NCBI RefSeq assembly: GCF_030717955.1
Contig: NZ_JAUZVY010000001.1
Coordinates: 558,001-622,000 of the forward strand
DNA length: 64,000 nt
Reading direction: 5' to 3'
Source: Alkalimonas delamerensis
GTDB taxonomy: Bacteria; Pseudomonadota; Gammaproteobacteria; Enterobacterales; Alteromonadaceae
Shown here: positions 17,207 to 25,938 of the stretch, in pieces
How the letters are laid out: each line of letters begins with the position of its first letter
Position numbering within the stretch: the stretch's first letter is position 1
Position numbers and translations under genes: made by a program
Notes under the pieces: generated by a model
Databases searched by the model: none
Told to the model about the DNA's origin: nothing
What the model saw: only the letters and a program-made list of their open reading frames with translations

Positions 17207-18040
17207 ATGACAGAACCGGTTAAACCTGAATCTCAGCCGCGTAAAGGCATCTATTTACTGCCAAATTTACTCACTACCGGCGGCTTGTTCTCCGGCTTTT
17301 ATGCCATCATTTCATCGATGAACGGCCACTTTGAAGCCGCGGCCATTGCTATTTTTGTAGCGATGATCTTTGATGGCCTCGATGGCCGGGTAGCGCGCCT
17401 GACCAATACCCAAAGCGAGTTTGGCGCCCAGTACGACAGCATGGCCGATATGCTGTCCTTTGGCATGGCGCCGGCCATGGTGATGTACAACTGGGCACTG
17501 TCGGATACCGGCAAATTTGGCTGGTTGGCGGCCTTTTTGTTCGTCGCCTGTGCCGCCCTGCGATTGGCGCGTTTTAATGCCAACTTGTCGGTGACCGATG
17601 GGCGTTTCTTCCAGGGGTTGGCAAGCCCTGCCTCAGCGGCCTTGCTGGCCGGTCTGGTCTGGACCGGTGCTTACTACGAGCTGGATGGCCAGGGCTTGGG
17701 CTTTTTGTTTGGGATTCTGACCATACTTGCTGGCCTGCTGATGGTCAGCAATTTCCGTTACCACTCCTTCAAGGATGTAAACTGGCGCGACAAAGTGTCT
17801 TTTGTCACCATTTTGCTGGTGGTGCTGATCTTTGTGGTGATAGCGGCACGACCCGCTGAAATGTTGCTGCTGATTTTCCTGTTGTATGCCTGCTCAGGCC
17901 CCATTACCACCATTCGCTCGGTCAACAAGTTGAAGCTTGAGCACGTGGTGGGGGATGTTAATCCAACCGACTTTGAAGAGCCTCAGGCAGAAGAGTCAAA
18001 CAGCGAGCAAGACCCGCAACAGCAAGAAACCAAGGGATAA
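17207..18040 (+). CDS. pssA: CDP-diacylglycerol--serine O-phosphatidyltransferase
   Basis: Makes phosphatidylserine from CDP-diacylglycerol and serine, the first step to phosphatidylethanolamine; integral membrane protein. The 277-residue product carries the CDP-alcohol phosphotransferase signature DG(x2)AR(x8)G(x3)D(x3)D in DGLDGRVARLTN and FGAQYDSMADMLSFG (about residues 55-85), and about eight membrane helices. This is the membrane-bound type II enzyme, unlike the phospholipase-D-like PssA of E. coli. The C-terminus is acidic and Gln-rich (EEPQAEESNSEQDPQQQETKG in part). The ATG at 17207 begins MTEPVKPESQPRKGIYLLPN. A weak promoter-like TACATT lies at 17161. Confidence 0.94.
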   Translation: MTEPVKPESQPRKGIYLLPNLLTTGGLFSGFYAIISSMNGHFEAAAIAIFVAMIFDGLDGRVARLTNTQSEFGAQYDSMADMLSFGMAPAMVMYNWALSDTGKFGWLAAFLFVACAALRLARFNANLSVTDGRFFQGLASPASAALLAGLVWTGAYYELDGQGLGFLFGILTILAGLLMVSNFRYHSFKDVNWRDKVSFVTILLVVLIFVVIAARPAEMLLLIFLLYACSGPITTIRSVNKLKLEHVVGDVNPTDFEEPQAEESNSEQDPQQQETKG

Positions 18041-18143
18041 AGCGCCGTGATGCCTTGTCGCGGCCTTGTTTCCAAAGTAGAGTAAGCGGCAGGCTTGGCC
18101 TGTCGCTCCGTAATGCGAGCCTTCAATTGAGGAAGGGTATCCG

Positions 18144-19730
18144 TTGAACTCATTGCTTTCACAACGTCTGGCAGCGCTCTCTGCTGCCGAACATCTTAGC
18201 AGCATTCGTGGCATCCAGCGTGGACTGGAGCGCGAGTGCCTTCGCATTCAGCCCAATGGCACCTTAGCGCAAACCGGGCATCAGCCGGAGCTCGGAGCTG
18301 CTTTGACCCACCCGCTGATCACCACGGACTTTTCCGAGTCGCTGCTGGAATTTATCACCCCGGTCTCGACAGAGATCGAGACCACCTTAAACCAGCTGGC
18401 CGATATCCATACCTTTACCCTGAAGCAACTGGGTGAGGAGCGATTGTGGCCCCTGAGCATGCCGTGCTACATCGCCCATGAAGATGAAATCCGACTGGCG
18501 CAGTACGGTAGCTCCAATGTTGGCCGGATGAAAACCCTGTATCGCCAGGGGTTAAAGCGCCGTTACGGCAGCATGATGCAGGCCATCAGTGGGGTCCACT
18601 TTAACTTTTCGTTTCCAGCTGGCTTTTGGCAGCACTACGCTGCTGTTTTAGGGCAGCCCGAAGTTGAGCAAGATTTTATTTCCGCGCAGTACCTGGCCTT
18701 GGTGCGCAACTACAAGCGCATGGCCTGGCTTATTGTGTACTTGTTTGGTGCCTCGCCTGCGCTGTGCAGCTCTTTTTTGCAGGGGCGGGACAGCAAATAC
18801 CCATTTCAGCAATTGGGCAAGGGCAGCTTGTACTTGCCTTATGCCACCTCACTGCGGATGAGCGATTTGGGCTACACCAACAGCGCCCAGTCGCGGCTCA
18901 AGGTCACCTACAACTCGCTGGATGAGTACATTGCCGGTTTGCATCAGGCCATTACCATGCCATCGGAGGAGTACGCCGATATCCCTTGCTCTGCTGAGCA
19001 GGGATTTCAGCAGCTGAACAGCAATATTTTGCAAATCGAAAACGAGTTTTACTCGACCATTCGGCCCAAGCAGACCACTCAAAGTGGTGAGCGGCCGACC
19101 TGCGCCCTGGCTGCGCGCGGCGTAGAGTACATTGAAGTACGGGCGCTGGATGTCAATCCATTCAGTCCGCTTGGGGTAAGTGCCGAGCAAATGCGCTTTT
19201 TGGATGTGTTTTTGTGCTATTGCCTGTTGCTGGAAAGCCCTGAGCTGAGCCATGACGATCAGCTGGTGACCGAGCAGAACCTGAAAAAAGTCGTGACCGA
19301 TGGCCGCCGGCAAAATCTGGAGCTGCAGCAGCAGGGGCAGCCGCGCTTGATGCAGGACTGGGCTGAAGAAATTTTTGCTGATTTAACGGCTGTAGCGGCC
19401 TGGCTGGATCAGGCCTATGGTGGCAGTAGCTATCAGGACACGGTCAAAGGATTTTACCTTAGCCTGCTGGACCCGGCTCAGACCTACTCCGGTCGCTTGC
19501 TTCAGCTGCTGTTAAGCAAGCAACAGGACAATGGTCCTTTTGCATTGCAGTTGGCAGAGCAGTACCGCAGTCAGTTGCTGGCGCGGGATTATCAGCAGTA
19601 CGATGACGCTGCCATGCAGGCGATGGCCGCTCAGTCGCATCGGCAGCAAGCCTCGGTAGAGGCAGCAGATACCTTGAGTTTTGAGCAGTACTTGCAGGAT
19701 TACTTTGCACCCAAGCCTTGTTCGTTGTAG
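18144..19730 (+). CDS. gshA: Glutamate--cysteine ligase
   Basis: Catalyses the first and rate-limiting step of glutathione synthesis, joining glutamate and cysteine with ATP; cytoplasmic. The 528-residue product matches the E. coli type (518 residues): RGIQRGLERECLRIQPNG near the N-terminus, THPLITTDFSESLLEFITP, the active-site region YGSMMQAISGVHFNFSFP, and YIEVRALDVNPFSPLGV. The start codon is TTG at 18144, seven bases after a strong GAGGAAGG site (18129-18136); no ATG upstream fits. The TTG start may lower translation. It is a single gene followed by a hairpin whose T-tract lies on the other strand. Confidence 0.96.
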   Translation: MNSLLSQRLAALSAAEHLSSIRGIQRGLERECLRIQPNGTLAQTGHQPELGAALTHPLITTDFSESLLEFITPVSTEIETTLNQLADIHTFTLKQLGEERLWPLSMPCYIAHEDEIRLAQYGSSNVGRMKTLYRQGLKRRYGSMMQAISGVHFNFSFPAGFWQHYAAVLGQPEVEQDFISAQYLALVRNYKRMAWLIVYLFGASPALCSSFLQGRDSKYPFQQLGKGSLYLPYATSLRMSDLGYTNSAQSRLKVTYNSLDEYIAGLHQAITMPSEEYADIPCSAEQGFQQLNSNILQIENEFYSTIRPKQTTQSGERPTCALAARGVEYIEVRALDVNPFSPLGVSAEQMRFLDVFLCYCLLLESPELSHDDQLVTEQNLKKVVTDGRRQNLELQQQGQPRLMQDWAEEIFADLTAVAAWLDQAYGGSSYQDTVKGFYLSLLDPAQTYSGRLLQLLLSKQQDNGPFALQLAEQYRSQLLARDYQQYDDAAMQAMAAQSHRQQASVEAADTLSFEQYLQDYFAPKPCSL

Positions 19731-19765
19731 CAAAAAAAAGCGGTCACCAGGAGAGGGGTGACCGC
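19731..19765 (-). terminator. Hairpin oriented as a terminator for leftward transcription
   Basis: GCGGTCACC and GGTGACCGC form a 9-bp stem around AGGAGAGG. The A-tract precedes the stem on the plus strand (eight A residues from 19732), so the T-tract follows it on the minus strand. Read leftward it is a good terminator; for gshA it is only a hairpin at the end of the message. It may protect gshA from leftward transcription out of the corC-like gene. Confidence 0.55.
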
Positions 19766-19850
19766 AGACAGGATTGAAATCCAGGGAAACGTAAAACTCG
19801 ATTAAGCGTCCTTGCACTTTGTTAGAAGCACCCAACCAGATAAAGTTCAG

Positions 19851-20474
19851 ATGAAAATTAAAAAACTTTTAATGCCGGTATTTTTTGTTGCAACACTGCT
19901 GTTGGCCGGTTGCAGCACACCACCACCGCAGAACAGCAGCAATATTTGCGATATCTTTAAAGAGCACCGCTCCTGGTACCGGGCTGCGGCCAATACCCGT
20001 GACACATGGGGCGTGCCGATCCATGTGCCGATGAGCATGATGTTTCAGGAAAGCAGCTTCCGGCATAATGCCCGGCCGCCGATGCGCTATTTCCTTGGCT
20101 TTATTCCCTATGGCCGTGCCAGCTCGGCCTATGGTTACTCTCAGGCCAAAAATGAAACCTGGGCCGATTACCAGCGCGAAACCAACCGCCGATTCGCCAG
20201 TCGCAGCAACTTTGCCGATGCGATGGACTTTATGGGTTGGTACATGGATAAAACCCATCGGCTGAACGGGGTATCCAAATGGGACGCCTACAATCAGTAC
20301 CTGAATTACCATGAAGGTTGGGGTGGTTACCGCCGCGGCAGCTACCGGGACAAGGCCTGGTTGATTGCCGTTGCGCGCCGGGTTGATGACCGAGCACAAA
20401 TGTACGCGACTCAGCTGGCAAGTTGTGAGCGTGAGCTGCAGCGAGGCTGGTTCCGTCGTTTGATTGGCTTTTAA
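19851..20474 (+). CDS. Transglycosylase SLT-like lipoprotein
   Basis: Predicted lysozyme-fold lipoprotein acting on peptidoglycan at the inner face of the outer membrane; enzymatic activity is inferred. The 207-residue product has a lipoprotein signal with lipobox LAGC (Cys21). The presumed catalytic Glu67 lies in SMMFQESSFRHNARPP, and the motif SSAYGYSQAKNETW resembles the GLMQ-type substrate loop of lytic transglycosylases; HEGWGGYRRGSY follows. The frame extends 13 codons upstream (19812), but the ATG at 19851 gives the proper signal peptide. It stands alone and converges on the corC-like gene, with a terminator between. Confidence 0.85.
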   Translation: MKIKKLLMPVFFVATLLLAGCSTPPPQNSSNICDIFKEHRSWYRAAANTRDTWGVPIHVPMSMMFQESSFRHNARPPMRYFLGFIPYGRASSAYGYSQAKNETWADYQRETNRRFASRSNFADAMDFMGWYMDKTHRLNGVSKWDAYNQYLNYHEGWGGYRRGSYRDKAWLIAVARRVDDRAQMYATQLASCERELQRGWFRRLIGF

Positions 20475-20504
20475 TCTAAGCGCGTCCTAACAGCTTGATT
20501 GCAG

Positions 20505-20530
20505 AGCGGCGGTTAATCCCGCCGCTTTTT
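20505..20530 (+). terminator. Terminator between the convergent lipoprotein and corC-like genes
   Basis: The stem AGCGGCGG / CCGCCGCT with a TTAATC loop is followed by TTTTT. It ends the rightward lipoprotein message and overlaps the last codons of the leftward gene. Confidence 0.8.
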
Positions 20531-21787
20531 GGACAGCGGAAACAGCCGGATGGTTTTAATCATGTTGTCTTGCACCTCAACTATTTCCAGCTTGTAACCA
20601 GCCAGTTTGAGGCTAAGGCTGCCTTGCGGGATCTCTTCCAGATACTCCAGTACCAGCCCATTGAGGGTTTTAGGGCCATTGGTCGGAAAGTTAAGCTGCA
20701 ACTCCCGGTTCAGGTCGCGCAGGTTGATGCCACCTTCCACCAGCACGGTGCCATCAGGTTGCGGAATAATTTCTTCGTGATTGTCTTCCAGCGCATCGGT
20801 GGTAAAGTCGCCGACCACTTCTTCTAAAATATCTTCCAGCGTAACCAGGCCTTGGATATCGCCGTACTCATCCACCACCAGACCGATGCGTTCTTTGGAA
20901 GCCTGGAATTTGAGCAGCTGAGTGCTCAGCGGCGTGCCCTCGGGTATGTAGTAAATATCCCGCACCGCCCGCAACAAAGTGGCCTTGCTCAATTGCTTTT
21001 TCAGCAAAGGCCGCACCAGATCGCGGGTATTGAGAAAGCCCAGCGCATCGTCGATGGTATCGCGGTACAGCAACAAGCGGCTGTGCGGCGAGTTCGCCAG
21101 TTGGCGTACCAGCTGCTTCCAGTCGTCGTTGACATCCAGCCCATTGATTTCATTGCGTGGGATCATGATGTCTTCGACTGTGGCATGCTCCAGATCCAGC
21201 ACCCCAACCAGCATGTTCTGGTGCTGCTCCGGAATAAGGGCTCCCGCTTCGTGCACCACAGTACGAAGCTCTTCGGCGCTTAAACTGTTGCCCTGATGCT
21301 GCTCGGCGCTGATACCAAACAGTTTCAAAAAGGTATTGGTAATCTGATTCACCAGCCACACGACTGGGTACAGCAGCTTGAGTAGGGGCTTTAAAATAAA
21401 AGAGCTGGGAAAGGCCACCCGCTCCGGGTGCAGGGCTGCCAGCGTTTTTGGCGTGACTTCGGCAAACACCAGAATCACCAGCGTCAGGCCAAAGGTGGCC
21501 ACGGCAATACCAATATCCCCAAACAGCCGCAGACCAATGATGGTGGCGATGGCTGAAGCGGCGATATTGACCAGGTTGTTGCCAATTAAGATCAGGCCAA
21601 TCAGCCGATCAGGGCGCTTCAGCAGTTGGCTGACCCGGACCGCGCCTTTGTCCTTTTCATTGGCCAGGTGCTTTAACCGGTAGGGATTCACCGACATCAT
21701 GCCGGTTTCAGAGCCAGAGAAGTACGCGGAAATCAGAATAAGTACGCCAAGAATAATAAATAAAGTACTGGTGGCTATCGCGTCCAA
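20513..21787 (-). CDS. HlyC/CorC family transporter (YfjD-like, CNNM-CBS-CorC)
   Basis: Membrane protein of the CNNM/CorC group, linked to divalent cation (Mg/Co) efflux; exact substrate unknown. The 424-residue product has an N-terminal DUF21/CNNM domain of about four helices (residues 8-180, with SAYFSGSETGMMSVNPYRLKH in part, a family signature), a CBS pair at about residues 205-330 (VEDIMIPRNEI and EYGDIQGLVTLEDILEEVVGD), and a C-terminal CorC_HlyC domain (VEGGINLRDLNRELQLNFP). The start is TTG at 21787 behind AGGTAA; the N-terminus aligns with E. coli YfjD. With ypjD and ffh it rebuilds the E. coli neighbourhood. Confidence 0.92.
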   Translation of the reverse strand: MDAIATSTLFIILGVLILISAYFSGSETGMMSVNPYRLKHLANEKDKGAVRVSQLLKRPDRLIGLILIGNNLVNIAASAIATIIGLRLFGDIGIAVATFGLTLVILVFAEVTPKTLAALHPERVAFPSSFILKPLLKLLYPVVWLVNQITNTFLKLFGISAEQHQGNSLSAEELRTVVHEAGALIPEQHQNMLVGVLDLEHATVEDIMIPRNEINGLDVNDDWKQLVRQLANSPHSRLLLYRDTIDDALGFLNTRDLVRPLLKKQLSKATLLRAVRDIYYIPEGTPLSTQLLKFQASKERIGLVVDEYGDIQGLVTLEDILEEVVGDFTTDALEDNHEEIIPQPDGTVLVEGGINLRDLNRELQLNFPTNGPKTLNGLVLEYLEEIPQGSLSLKLAGYKLEIVEVQDNMIKTIRLFPLSKKRRD

Positions 21788-21859
21788 ATCTGAGTTACCT
21801 GTATGACCTAAGGGAGTTCGAAAGCATAGTATGGTTGCTGCTTAAGCAGATGTAAAACA

Positions 21860-22666
21860 TCAAAAGCCACCGTTTAACAGCACTTCACGCACAAAACGGC
21901 TACCAAAATAAGCCAGTGTGAGCAAGATGCTGCCCAGCAGCGTCAGACTGATGGCGGTTTTACCTCGCCAGCCCAGACGGGCATGGCCCCAGCTGAGCAT
22001 GGCAAAGACACCAAAAGCCAGCAAGCTCAGCACATTTTTATGCAGATTGTGTTTGGCAAACCAGTCGCCGGTAAACAGGGCACCGCTGAGCAGAGTGATG
22101 CCCAGCAGCAGGGTGCCGATCAGCAGCAAACGGAATTGCAGCAGCTCTGCCTGCATCAGTGGTGGCAACTGCGAGGTCATGCTAAGTGCTTTGTGCTTTA
22201 GCTTGTAACTGATGTAACTGACCTGCACGCTGTACAGCGTCGCCAGGATCAGGATGACATAGGCAATAAAGGCCACCAGAATGTGCAGCAGCAACATTGG
22301 GCTCTGATCAATCTTCACCAGCTGGGTGCCTTGTGGCAGCACCAGCACGCCAAGTTGCAGTAAAGCTGCCACCCCATAGACCACTGGCAGCAGTAAAATA
22401 AGGGGCGAGCGCAATGCTGTCAGAGTGACGGCCATGGTAATCAACCAGCTGACCAGCGAGCTGACATTGAGCAGACTAAAGTTTTGCCCTTCGGCGGTAA
22501 ATAAAGCCGAGGATAAATGGATGGCATGCAGCACCAGGCCCAGACAAGCGGCGCTAAAGGTGAGTTTCAGCGCCGGCCCGGCCGGGTGAAACAAACGATT
22601 CAAAACTGTGCCCGCAGCCACGGCATAGGCCACCATGGCAAGCAGCGGTAACAACAGCGAGTGCAT
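21860..22666 (-). CDS. ypjD: CcsA-type cytochrome c assembly family membrane protein YpjD
   Basis: Inner-membrane protein of the CcmC/CcmF/CcsA heme-handling family; the role of YpjD itself is not established. The 268-residue product has about eight membrane helices, with conserved His in VLHAIHLSSALF, LLLHILVAFIAYV (usual heme-ligand position), FAKHNLHKNVLSLLAFG and SWGHARLGWRGKTA. The frame extends 47 codons further upstream, but the ATG at 22666 has AGGGAAAG just before it and matches the normal start (MHSLLLPLLAMVAYAV). It is divergent from ffh, as in E. coli and many relatives. Confidence 0.9.
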   Translation of the reverse strand: MHSLLLPLLAMVAYAVAAGTVLNRLFHPAGPALKLTFSAACLGLVLHAIHLSSALFTAEGQNFSLLNVSSLVSWLITMAVTLTALRSPLILLLPVVYGVAALLQLGVLVLPQGTQLVKIDQSPMLLLHILVAFIAYVILILATLYSVQVSYISYKLKHKALSMTSQLPPLMQAELLQFRLLLIGTLLLGITLLSGALFTGDWFAKHNLHKNVLSLLAFGVFAMLSWGHARLGWRGKTAISLTLLGSILLTLAYFGSRFVREVLLNGGF

Positions 22667-22794
22667 GCAAAACTTTCCCTGAATTACAGTCAGATAGCCA
22701 TTGTATTGCAACTTGCCACGAATACCAATGCCTAAAGCGGCATCAGTGGTTGTTTCGCAGCACAGCAGCAAGTGAATACGCGCTGGTACGGTGG

Positions 22795-22823
22795 CTGACG
22801 CCATCATCGGACTCAGGTATACT
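22795..22823 (+). promoter_or_regulatory. Predicted sigma-70 promoter of ffh
   Basis: CTGACG (22795-22800) and a perfect-looking TATACT (22818-22823) are 17 bases apart, ending about 30 bases before the ffh ATG. The -35 matches TTGACA at four of six positions. Confidence 0.5.
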
Positions 22824-22854
22824 TACCGCTAGATATCGAATGCAGGACCATGCC

Positions 22855-24222
22855 ATGTTTGAGAATTTATCCGAGCGGCTGACCCGTACGCTGAAAAACA
22901 TCAGTGGTCGGGGCCGGCTGACCGAAGACAACATCAAAGAAACGCTACGCGAAGTGCGGATGGCGCTGCTGGAAGCCGATGTGGCCCTGCCGGTGGTGCG
23001 CGACTTTGTGGCGCAGGTGAAAGAAAAGGCGGTTGGCCTTGAGGTCAGCAAAAGTCTGACCCCGGGCCAGGAGTTCATTAAAATCGTGCGCAAAGCGCTC
23101 GAAGAAGCCATGGGGCAGGCTAATGAAGAGTTGGCGCTCAATACCCAGCCGCCGGCCGTGGTGCTGATGGCTGGATTGCAAGGGGCGGGTAAAACCACCT
23201 CGGTGGCCAAGCTGGCGCGCTTTTTAACCGAGCGTAAAAAGAAAAAAGTGCTGGTGGTCAGCGCCGACGTTTACCGTCCGGCGGCAATCAAGCAGCTGCA
23301 AACCCTGGCCAACGAAGTGGGGGTGGAATGCTTCCCCAGCGATGTGTCGCAGCAGCCGGTTGATATCGTCAATGCGGCCATTGCTCATGCCCGTACCCGG
23401 ATCTTTGATGTGCTGCTGGTGGATACTGCCGGTCGCTTGCACGTTGACGAAGGCATGATGCAGGAAATTCAAGCGCTGCATGCGGCCGTAACGCCGATTG
23501 AAACCCTCTTCGTGGTGGATGCGATGACTGGCCAGGATGCGGCCAATACCGCCAAAGCCTTCAACGATGCTTTGCCTCTCACCGGCGTTATTCTGACCAA
23601 AGCTGACGGCGATGCCCGCGGCGGCGCTGCCTTGTCGATTCGCCACATAACCGGCAAGCCGATTAAATTCATTGGTATGGGTGAAAAAGTCGACGCGCTC
23701 GAGCCATTCCACCCGGACCGGGTGGCTTCGCGTATTTTGGGCATGGGCGATGTACTGAGCCTGATCGAAGAGCTTGAGCAAAAAGTCGATAAAGAAAAAG
23801 CGGCCAAGGTGGCGCAGAAAGTTATGAAAGGCAAAGGCTTTTCACTGGAAGACTTTCGCGATCAGTTGGGTCAGATGCGCAACATGGGCGGCATGATGTC
23901 GATGATGGACAAACTGCCAGGCATGAAGAACCTGCCAGCCAATGTCGCCGGCCAAATGGATGATAAACAGTTTATCCGGATGGAGGCCATCATCAACTCG
24001 ATGACACCCAAAGAGCGCCAATTCCCTGATTTAATTAAAGGCTCACGCAAAAAGCGCATCGCTGCAGGTTCTGGCACTCAGGTGCAGGATGTCAATAAGC
24101 TGCTGAAGCAATTCACCCAGATGCAGAAGATGATGAAGCAGGTGTCAGGCAAAGGTGGCATGATGAAGATGATGCGCGGCCTTGGCGGCAAGTTGCCACC
24201 TGGGATGCTGCCCCCCCGATAA
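22855..24222 (+). CDS. ffh: Signal recognition particle protein Ffh
   Basis: GTPase of the signal recognition particle; with 4.5S RNA it binds signal sequences emerging from ribosomes and delivers them to FtsY. The 455-residue product has the N domain (MFENLSERLTRTLKNISG onward), the G domain with P-loop GLQGAGKTT, DTAGRLHVDEGMM, TKADGDARGGAAL, and the Met-rich M domain (MRNMGGMMSMMDKLPGM, MQKMMKQVSGKGGMMKMM). The ATG at 22855 is the conserved family start; in-frame upstream codons at 22840 and further lie in the promoter region. Downstream are rpsP-rimM-trmD-rplS in the usual order, but with their own promoter. Confidence 0.98.
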   Translation: MFENLSERLTRTLKNISGRGRLTEDNIKETLREVRMALLEADVALPVVRDFVAQVKEKAVGLEVSKSLTPGQEFIKIVRKALEEAMGQANEELALNTQPPAVVLMAGLQGAGKTTSVAKLARFLTERKKKKVLVVSADVYRPAAIKQLQTLANEVGVECFPSDVSQQPVDIVNAAIAHARTRIFDVLLVDTAGRLHVDEGMMQEIQALHAAVTPIETLFVVDAMTGQDAANTAKAFNDALPLTGVILTKADGDARGGAALSIRHITGKPIKFIGMGEKVDALEPFHPDRVASRILGMGDVLSLIEELEQKVDKEKAAKVAQKVMKGKGFSLEDFRDQLGQMRNMGGMMSMMDKLPGMKNLPANVAGQMDDKQFIRMEAIINSMTPKERQFPDLIKGSRKKRIAAGSGTQVQDVNKLLKQFTQMQKMMKQVSGKGGMMKMMRGLGGKLPPGMLPPR

Positions 24223-24235
24223 ACCGCGAAATGCC

Positions 24236-24289
24236 TTGCAATCAGGGCAAAAATCCGTACAATGCACCAGCCCTCCGAACCGTCGGAGG
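24236..24289 (+). promoter_or_regulatory. Promoter and 5' leader hairpin of the rpsP operon
   Basis: TTGCAA (24236-24241) and TACAAT (24258-24263) have a 16-base spacer, a near-consensus promoter. The expected start point falls at the foot of a 7-bp hairpin CCTCCGA / TCGGAGG (24272-24289), leaving a leader of about 60 bases before rpsP. The hairpin is not followed by a full T-tract; it may stabilise the RNA or take part in ribosomal protein feedback, which is not proven. Confidence 0.65.
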
Positions 24290-24331
24290 TGTTGGTATTT
24301 TTAAAACCTGAACGAAAACTTAGAGGACGGT

Positions 24332-24583
24332 ATGGTAACTATTCGTTTACAACGTGGTGGCGCGAAAAAGCGTCCTTTTTACCAAGTTGTGGTTGCGGAC
24401 AGCCGTTTTTCCCGTGATGGCCGTTTTATTGAGCGTGTTGGTTTCTTCAACCCAATCGCCAGCGGCACGGAAGAAAAACTGCGTCTGGACCTGGAACGCG
24501 TCGAGCATTGGGTTGCACAAGGTGCATCTTTGAGCGAGCGTGTTGCTAATCTGGTAAAAACAGCTAAGAAAGCTGCGGCTTAA
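24332..24583 (+). CDS. rpsP: 30S ribosomal protein S16
   Basis: Component of the small ribosomal subunit needed for assembly of the 5' domain of 16S rRNA. The 83-residue product shows the full family signature: MVTIRLQRGGAKKRPFYQVV and DSRFSRDGRFIERVGFFNP, with an Ala/Lys tail. The length matches the bacterial family (about 82). The ATG at 24332 follows TTAGAGGACGG. First gene of rpsP-rimM-trmD-rplS, preceded by its own promoter and leader hairpin. Confidence 0.99.
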   Translation: MVTIRLQRGGAKKRPFYQVVVADSRFSRDGRFIERVGFFNPIASGTEEKLRLDLERVEHWVAQGASLSERVANLVKTAKKAAA

Positions 24584-24609
24584 TTTAGCACTGTCTGTGG
24601 AGTTGTCGC

Positions 24610-25140
24610 TTGAGTTCGAACGATGAACTAATTCTGGTTGGCAAATTTGGTGCGGTTTACGGCATCAATGGCTGGCTGAAAGTGAACAGCTATACGGATT
24701 TCCCGGAAGGGATTTTTGACTACACACCCTGGGTTGTCAGTGTTCAGGGGCGTCAACAACGAGTGCAGGTCACCAGCTGGAAACGCCATAGCAATGGTTT
24801 GATTGCCAAGCTGGATGGGATCTCCGATCGCGATCAGGCTCAAAGCCTGGTCAATGCCGACATCGCTGTGCCAGCCAGTGTTTTGCCTGCGCTTGGCGAA
24901 GGCGATTACTACTGGAAAGATCTGATGGGTCTGGCCGTAGTGAATGAGGCGGGTTATCACTTAGGTGAAGTCAGCGATTTAATGGAGACCGGCTCCAATG
25001 ACGTGCTGGTGGTGAAAGCCAACCGCACCGATGCATTCGGAAAAAAAGAACGGTTGCTGCCTTTTTTAACCGATAGGGTCATTAAGGAAGTGAACCTGAC
25101 TGAGCGACGTATTGTCGTCGACTGGGATCCCGCGTTTTAA
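24610..25140 (+). CDS. rimM: Ribosome maturation factor RimM
   Basis: Binds ribosomal protein S19 and assists maturation of the 30S head domain. The 176-residue product has an N-terminal RimM barrel (LVGKFGAVYGINGWLKVNSYT in part) and a C-terminal PRC-barrel (YYWKDLMGLAVVNEAGYHLGEV in part, then ETGSNDVLVVK and LLPFLTDRVIKEV). The start is TTG at 24610 after TGTGGAG; the nearest ATG is out of frame. Its stop overlaps the trmD start by one base (TAATG), so translation is probably coupled. Confidence 0.97.
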   Translation: MSSNDELILVGKFGAVYGINGWLKVNSYTDFPEGIFDYTPWVVSVQGRQQRVQVTSWKRHSNGLIAKLDGISDRDQAQSLVNADIAVPASVLPALGEGDYYWKDLMGLAVVNEAGYHLGEVSDLMETGSNDVLVVKANRTDAFGKKERLLPFLTDRVIKEVNLTERRIVVDWDPAF

Positions 25141-25916
25141 TGCCGGAATCAAGCAAACTTTGGGTTGGGGTGGTTTCCCTGTTCCCGGAGATGTTTCAGG
25201 CCATAACGCAGTACGGGGTGACCGGGCGGGCTTTACGCCAGGGGCTGATTGATGTGCAGTGCTGGAATCCGCGGGACTTTACCACGGACAAACACCGCAC
25301 CGTCGATGACCGGCCCTATGGTGGTGGACCCGGCATGTTGATGATGGTACAGCCACTCACCGATGCCATACGTGCAGCCAAGGCTGCTGCAGGTGGCAAA
25401 GTGCACACCATCTATCTTTCGCCGCAAGGCCGGAAGCTGGATCAACAAGGGGTGCAAGAGTTGGCGCAGCACAGCAAATTGCTGTTGGTCGCGGGGCGCT
25501 ACGAGGGCATTGACGAGCGCGTGATAGAAACCGAAATTGACGAAGAATGGTCAATCGGCGATTACGTGTTAAGTGGGGGCGAGTTACCGGCCATGACGCT
25601 GATTGATGCAGTGTCGCGTTTGGTACCTGGCGTGCTTGGGCATGATTTATCGGCAGAGCAGGATTCGTTTGCATCCGGTTTGCTGGATTGTCCGCACTAC
25701 ACCCGGCCCGAAGTGTTGGCAAACAAAGAGGTACCGCCGGTTTTACTGAGTGGTCACCACGAGAAAGTCAGACGCTGGCGTCTGAAACAGGCCCTGGGTA
25801 GGACCTGGTTACGACGGCCAGATATGTTAAATTCCCTGGCTCTGACTGAGGAGCAGCAACAGTTACTGGCAGAGTTCCAACAGGAACACCAGACGCTGCA
25901 GCAGAAAGACAGTTAA
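25140..25916 (+). CDS. trmD: tRNA (guanine37-N1)-methyltransferase TrmD
   Basis: Methylates G37 next to the anticodon of several tRNAs using S-adenosylmethionine, preventing frameshifts; cytoplasmic homodimer of the SPOUT class. The 258-residue product contains GVVSLFPEMFQAITQYGVTGRA, DDRPYGGGPGMLMMVQPL, LVAGRYEGIDERV and the knot region WSIGDYVLSGGELPAMTLID (the SAM-binding trefoil knot). Its length matches the family. It follows rimM with a one-base overlap and precedes rplS by 22 bases. Confidence 0.99.
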   Translation: MPESSKLWVGVVSLFPEMFQAITQYGVTGRALRQGLIDVQCWNPRDFTTDKHRTVDDRPYGGGPGMLMMVQPLTDAIRAAKAAAGGKVHTIYLSPQGRKLDQQGVQELAQHSKLLLVAGRYEGIDERVIETEIDEEWSIGDYVLSGGELPAMTLIDAVSRLVPGVLGHDLSAEQDSFASGLLDCPHYTRPEVLANKEVPPVLLSGHHEKVRRWRLKQALGRTWLRRPDMLNSLALTEEQQQLLAEFQQEHQTLQQKDS

Positions 25917-25938
25917 CTCCAGGTAAAGAGAGATTGTT

